NCBI GenBank assembly: GCA_944350495.1
Contig: CALVOZ010000003.1
Span: forward strand, 62,001-126,000
Reading direction: 5' to 3'
DNA: 64,000 nt
Origin: an uncultured Bacilli bacterium
GTDB taxonomy: Bacteria; Bacillota_I; Bacilli_A; RF39; UBA660
Positions within the stretch are counted from its first letter, which is position 1, and each line of letters begins with the position of its first letter. Positions 61,653-64,000 of the stretch are shown here, piece after piece. The position numbers and the translations under genes were made by a program. A model generated the notes under the pieces. It saw only the letters and a program-made list of their open reading frames with translations, made no database searches and was not told the origin of the DNA.

Positions 61653-62408
61653 ATGAAGTTATTATTGATTTTTGTTGGCGTAATATTAGGAGTAATAATA
61701 TTTTTAGGGATAATTGCTCTAATTATATATGGCAATTTAAAAAGTACTTTTCAAAAATTAGGATTTAAAGTTAATAATCTAAGGGATATGGCTGATAAAA
61801 TAAATGACATAAAAAGAGAAGAAAGCACACGAGCTAAAAGCATTTCGGGTATGACTAATTTGTTATTACCAACAATTCGTAGTGATTTTCCTGACTTTAA
61901 TGAAAATGAATTATATGCCATGACTGAATCAAGCCTAAGAAGCATATTTAATGCTTTAGAGGAAAAAAATAAAGATTATGTAAAAGATATGCCGTTAATT
62001 AAAAATAGTATATCTAATGTAATTGATGATTATAGTGCTGCATCTATTTCTGTTAAATATGATGATGTAGAGTTTCATAAATTTGCTATATCTAAATATA
62101 AACATAAAGATGGTGTAGCAACTGTTACTGTAGCTACTTCAGTTGAATACTATTATAAAAAAATGCAAGATGAAAAAATAATTGAAGGAGATACAAATTT
62201 AAAGAAGCAAACTAGGTATGAATGTGATATAATATACATATATGATGAGACTAAGGTACCTAGTGGTGCTAAAGTTTTAGTAATTAATTGTCCTAACTGT
62301 GGTGCGAGTATTTCTTCGCTTGGTCATAAAAATTGTGAGTATTGTGGCTCCCAGATTAAGGAAATTAATTTAAGAGCATGGGTTTTAAGCTCTTATAATG
62401 AAAGTTAA
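61653..62408 (+). CDS. YdjH-like Tim44-domain zinc-ribbon protein
   Basis: A 251-residue protein with an N-terminal membrane helix (about 4-27), a helical region, and a Tim44/ligand-binding-like alpha/beta domain (about 80-205, FPDFNENELYAMTESSL). The C-terminal zinc ribbon is CPNCGA and CEYCGSQ, ending EINLRAWVLSSYNES. Layout and ending resemble Bacillus YdjH, encoded in ydjFGHI between ydjG and ydjI. It is 10 bases after the upstream gene and 18 before the SPFH gene. It probably acts at the membrane with that protein. Confidence 0.7.
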   Translation: MKLLLIFVGVILGVIIFLGIIALIIYGNLKSTFQKLGFKVNNLRDMADKINDIKREESTRAKSISGMTNLLLPTIRSDFPDFNENELYAMTESSLRSIFNALEEKNKDYVKDMPLIKNSISNVIDDYSAASISVKYDDVEFHKFAISKYKHKDGVATVTVATSVEYYYKKMQDEKIIEGDTNLKKQTRYECDIIYIYDETKVPSGAKVLVINCPNCGASISSLGHKNCEYCGSQIKEINLRAWVLSSYNES

Positions 62409-62426
62409 GGAAAGAGGTATAGTTTA

Positions 62427-63704
62427 ATGGGTTTAATTAAAGCCGCTGTCGGAGCAATCGGCAGCACACTAGGAGATCAATGGGAAGATCTGATTCAATG
62501 TGACGATATGGATGAAAACACCTTAATGGTGAAGAAAACTACTAAAAGTGGACAAATTTCAAAAGGTAGTAGAATTATCGTAAAACCAGGACAAGTTGCG
62601 GTTATTTACGATTCAGGTTCTATTCTTGATGCGACAGCAGAAGAGGGACCATATACATTTGACCAATCTACATCACCATCATTCTTTGGTGGACAATTTG
62701 GTGCAGTTTTTGGCGAAATGTGGCAAAGATTTACATATAATGGAACACCAGCAAAAGAACAAGCTGTATTCTACATTAATGTAAAAGAAATTTTAGATAA
62801 TAAATTTGGAACAGCTACTCCAGTACCATTCCAAGATTGGTCACATGCTATTCCAAATCAAATGACTGGTTCTTTAATGCCAATGGGTGTAAAGATTAGA
62901 TGTTATGGTAAATATACATTTAAAGTATTTGATCCAGCAATGTTTATGAGAATGTATGCTGGAACAGGTGAGGTAGTAACTAAAGATACAATAATTGATC
63001 AAATGAGTTCTGAAGTTATTGCTGTATTCCAAAATATTTCAAACGAATTAGGAAATAGTAAATATAAAGTTCCAGTACTTGAATTACCAAGTTATACTGA
63101 TGAAATTAAAACTATTATGGATGAAAGAGTATTTGATGAACCTATCCGTAATAGAGGTATTAGAATTGTAGGTTTTGCTGTTGAATCTGTATCATTAGAT
63201 GAAGCTTCTGATAAGAAGATTCAAGAATACGAACACAATGCAAATTCTATGATGCAACAAGGTAGAGTTCTTGATGTTATGGAAGCAGCTGCTGGTAATG
63301 CCAATGGTGCCGCTGCTGGATTTGTAGGACTTGGTATGATGAACATGGGAACACAAGGTATGAGTAATAATGTTATGGCTAATGCTTTTGCCCCAGTAAA
63401 CAATCAAGTTCAACAAGCATTTGATCCATATGCTCAACAAACTCCAGTTCAACCTGCTCAACCTGCTCAACCAGCACCAACTCCAGTTCAAGAACCTGCA
63501 GTTGCTGCTGTAGTAGCACCAGTTCCAGAAGTGAATGCTATTAACTGTCCAAATTGTGGAACACCATCAACTGGTAAGTTTTGCATGAATTGTGGTACAA
63601 AAATTGAAGCACCAGCTCCTGCTGGCCCAAAAAAATGTTCAAAATGTGGTGCTGATGCCTTAGATGGTGCAAAGTTCTGCGTTGAATGTGGACAAACATT
63701 ATAA
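62427..63704 (+). CDS. YdjI-like SPFH-domain protein with two zinc ribbons
   Basis: A 425-residue protein beginning MGLIKAAVGAIGSTLGDQW, as the virion-core/YdjI family does. An SPFH/band-7-like domain (about 35-285) has GSRIIVKPGQVAVIYDSG and EEGPYTFDQS. A Gly/Ala/Met region and Pro/Gln linker (QPAQPAQPAPTPVQEP) follow, then two zinc ribbons (CPNCG/CMNCG and CSKCG/CVECG) after about 372. Bacillus YdjI has the SPFH part and works with PspA, YdjG and YdjH at stressed membranes. There is no N-terminal membrane helix, so membrane contact is probably peripheral. Confidence 0.8.
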   Translation: MGLIKAAVGAIGSTLGDQWEDLIQCDDMDENTLMVKKTTKSGQISKGSRIIVKPGQVAVIYDSGSILDATAEEGPYTFDQSTSPSFFGGQFGAVFGEMWQRFTYNGTPAKEQAVFYINVKEILDNKFGTATPVPFQDWSHAIPNQMTGSLMPMGVKIRCYGKYTFKVFDPAMFMRMYAGTGEVVTKDTIIDQMSSEVIAVFQNISNELGNSKYKVPVLELPSYTDEIKTIMDERVFDEPIRNRGIRIVGFAVESVSLDEASDKKIQEYEHNANSMMQQGRVLDVMEAAAGNANGAAAGFVGLGMMNMGTQGMSNNVMANAFAPVNNQVQQAFDPYAQQTPVQPAQPAQPAPTPVQEPAVAAVVAPVPEVNAINCPNCGTPSTGKFCMNCGTKIEAPAPAGPKKCSKCGADALDGAKFCVECGQTL

Positions 63705-63724
63705 GAGACACATGTCTCTTTTTT
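63703..63724 (+). terminator. Terminator after SPFH gene
   Basis: AAGAGACA, a CA loop and TGTCTCTTTTTT. Confidence 0.85.
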
Positions 63725-63725
63725 G

Positions 63726-63755
63726 TTGACAACAATACCCAAAAAATGGTATATT
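63726..63755 (+). promoter_or_regulatory. 6S RNA promoter
   Basis: TTGACA (63726-63731), 18-base spacer and TATATT (63750-63755). The start is predicted near 63761. Confidence 0.7.
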
Positions 63756-63760
63756 AAAGT

Positions 63761-63936
63761 TGCTAGAGAATTAGGTTGCCTTTTTCTGAAAAACCTACTA
63801 AATTAACGAATTGGGAGTCAGCGGCATTAAGCGGTGTTGAATACTTTAATTTATTAAAGAATCCTAAAGTTTAATCCAAGACACCCACCTGGAAGACCAG
63901 GTTTATCGTTGTTGGCGCCTATTCTTTGGCTTTTTT
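63761..63936 (+). ncRNA. ssrS: 6S RNA
   Basis: About 175 bases from a consensus promoter to a T-run. The 5' end GCTAGAGAATTAGG pairs with the 3' end CCTATTCTTTGGC to form the closing stem. The 3' half has ACACCCACCTGGAAGACCAGG, a small hairpin, then TTTATCGTTGTTGGCGCC. This parallels the 3' central-bubble hairpin and the GCGGC-containing arm of known 6S RNAs. 6S RNA mimics an open promoter and binds sigma-A polymerase in stationary phase. The assignment is by architecture, without alignment to the family model. Confidence 0.7.
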
Positions 63937-63953
63937 TATTGTTGGGAGGAAGT

Positions 63954-64000
63954 ATGAACCAATTACTAGATGAAACTTATGTAGTTTTCGATTTAGAAAC
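63954..64000 (+). CDS. DnaQ/PolC-type 3'-5' exonuclease (start only, truncated by window end)
   Basis: GGGAGGA precedes ATG 63954. The 15 full codons visible read MNQLLDETYVVFDLE, with the Exo I motif DLE of the DEDD exonuclease family. The wording TYVVFD is close to the exonuclease domain inside Gram-positive PolC. In PolC this motif is normally several hundred residues in, so here it would be a PolC without its N-terminal domains, a separate epsilon-like proofreader, or a DinG-type helicase. Confidence 0.5.
   Translation, partial: MNQLLDETYVVFDLE

Noticed and set aside
1-64000. UGA read as Trp (Mollicutes code)
   Set aside because: Genes run full length without internal TGA, Trp is encoded by TGG in conserved motifs, and pilB and ylbJ end at TGA.
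1-64000. tRNA and rRNA genes
   Set aside because: I found no cloverleaf with GTTCGA-type T-arm sequence or rRNA-like blocks on either strand by eye.

Overview
The window is a 64 kb piece of an AT-rich (roughly 30% G+C by eye), gene-dense chromosome from a Gram-positive bacterium related to Bacilli. I infer a gut Mollicutes-like or RF39-type lineage, but there is no rRNA gene in the window to settle the taxon. Pointers are: Bacillus-type synteny (ylbD-ylbE-rsmD; comN-secDF beside a SpoVB-type flippase; dnaG-sigA-trmK), a fused SecDF, a glmS ribozyme, a T-box, an OLE RNA, and a bifunctional Rel. The standard code is used: TGA ends at least pilB and ylbJ, although nearly all other genes end in TAA or TAG. 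The cell has a peptidoglycan wall, shown by a TagO/WecA-type transferase, a lytic transglycosylase, an N-acetylglucosaminidase, a LysM protein and a lipid flippase.

Layout. 0-6 kb: gatA (cut by the window edge), gatB, asnS and a first aspS. 6-9 kb: a YdjG-like zinc-ribbon membrane protein, then glmS with its ribozyme on the minus strand. 9-12.4 kb: comEA-comEC and a decayed membrane-protein gene. 12.5-16.5 kb: a structured RNA with its own terminator, dnaG-sigA-trmK, and a YqfQ/VrrA-like gene. 16.7-22.1 kb: type IV pilus or competence-pilus machinery (a PilC with a long extension, PilD, a short PilB, two prepilins). 22-27 kb: ylbJ, then an unusual group of proteins sharing an aromatic DG..W.S.EDYLAY-type motif, with ylbL inside the group. 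27-36.3 kb: mutS, two more prepilins, parE-parC, ylbD-ylbE-rsmD. 36.4-43 kb: a dockerin-bearing N-acetylglucosaminidase next to a membrane-anchored cohesin protein, a putative zinc peptidase with a membrane partner, and a TagO-like transferase. 43.2-46.7 kb: OLE RNA-oapA-folD and a lytic transglycosylase. 46.8-56.4 kb: LysM protein, flippase, comN, secDF, a membrane protein, rel, dtd and an AI-2E-family exporter. 56.4-60.1 kb: a possible His-containing leader peptide, hisS, an Asp T-box and a second aspS. 60.2-64 kb: a three-gene zinc-ribbon/SPFH cluster resembling Bacillus ydjHI, a 6S RNA, and the start of a PolC-like exonuclease gene.

How the parts work together. ComEA, ComEC, the pilus genes and ComN together suggest DNA uptake. 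The GatAB/AspRS/AsnRS group suggests both direct and tRNA-dependent Asn-tRNA formation. Several genes known from spore formers (ylbJ, ylbD, ylbE, yqfQ, a spoVB-like flippase) persist without other sporulation genes in view.

The most notable items are the OLE RNA/OapA pair, the one-cohesin/one-dockerin wall-hydrolase pair, and the EDYLAY-motif protein family, which I do not recognise.
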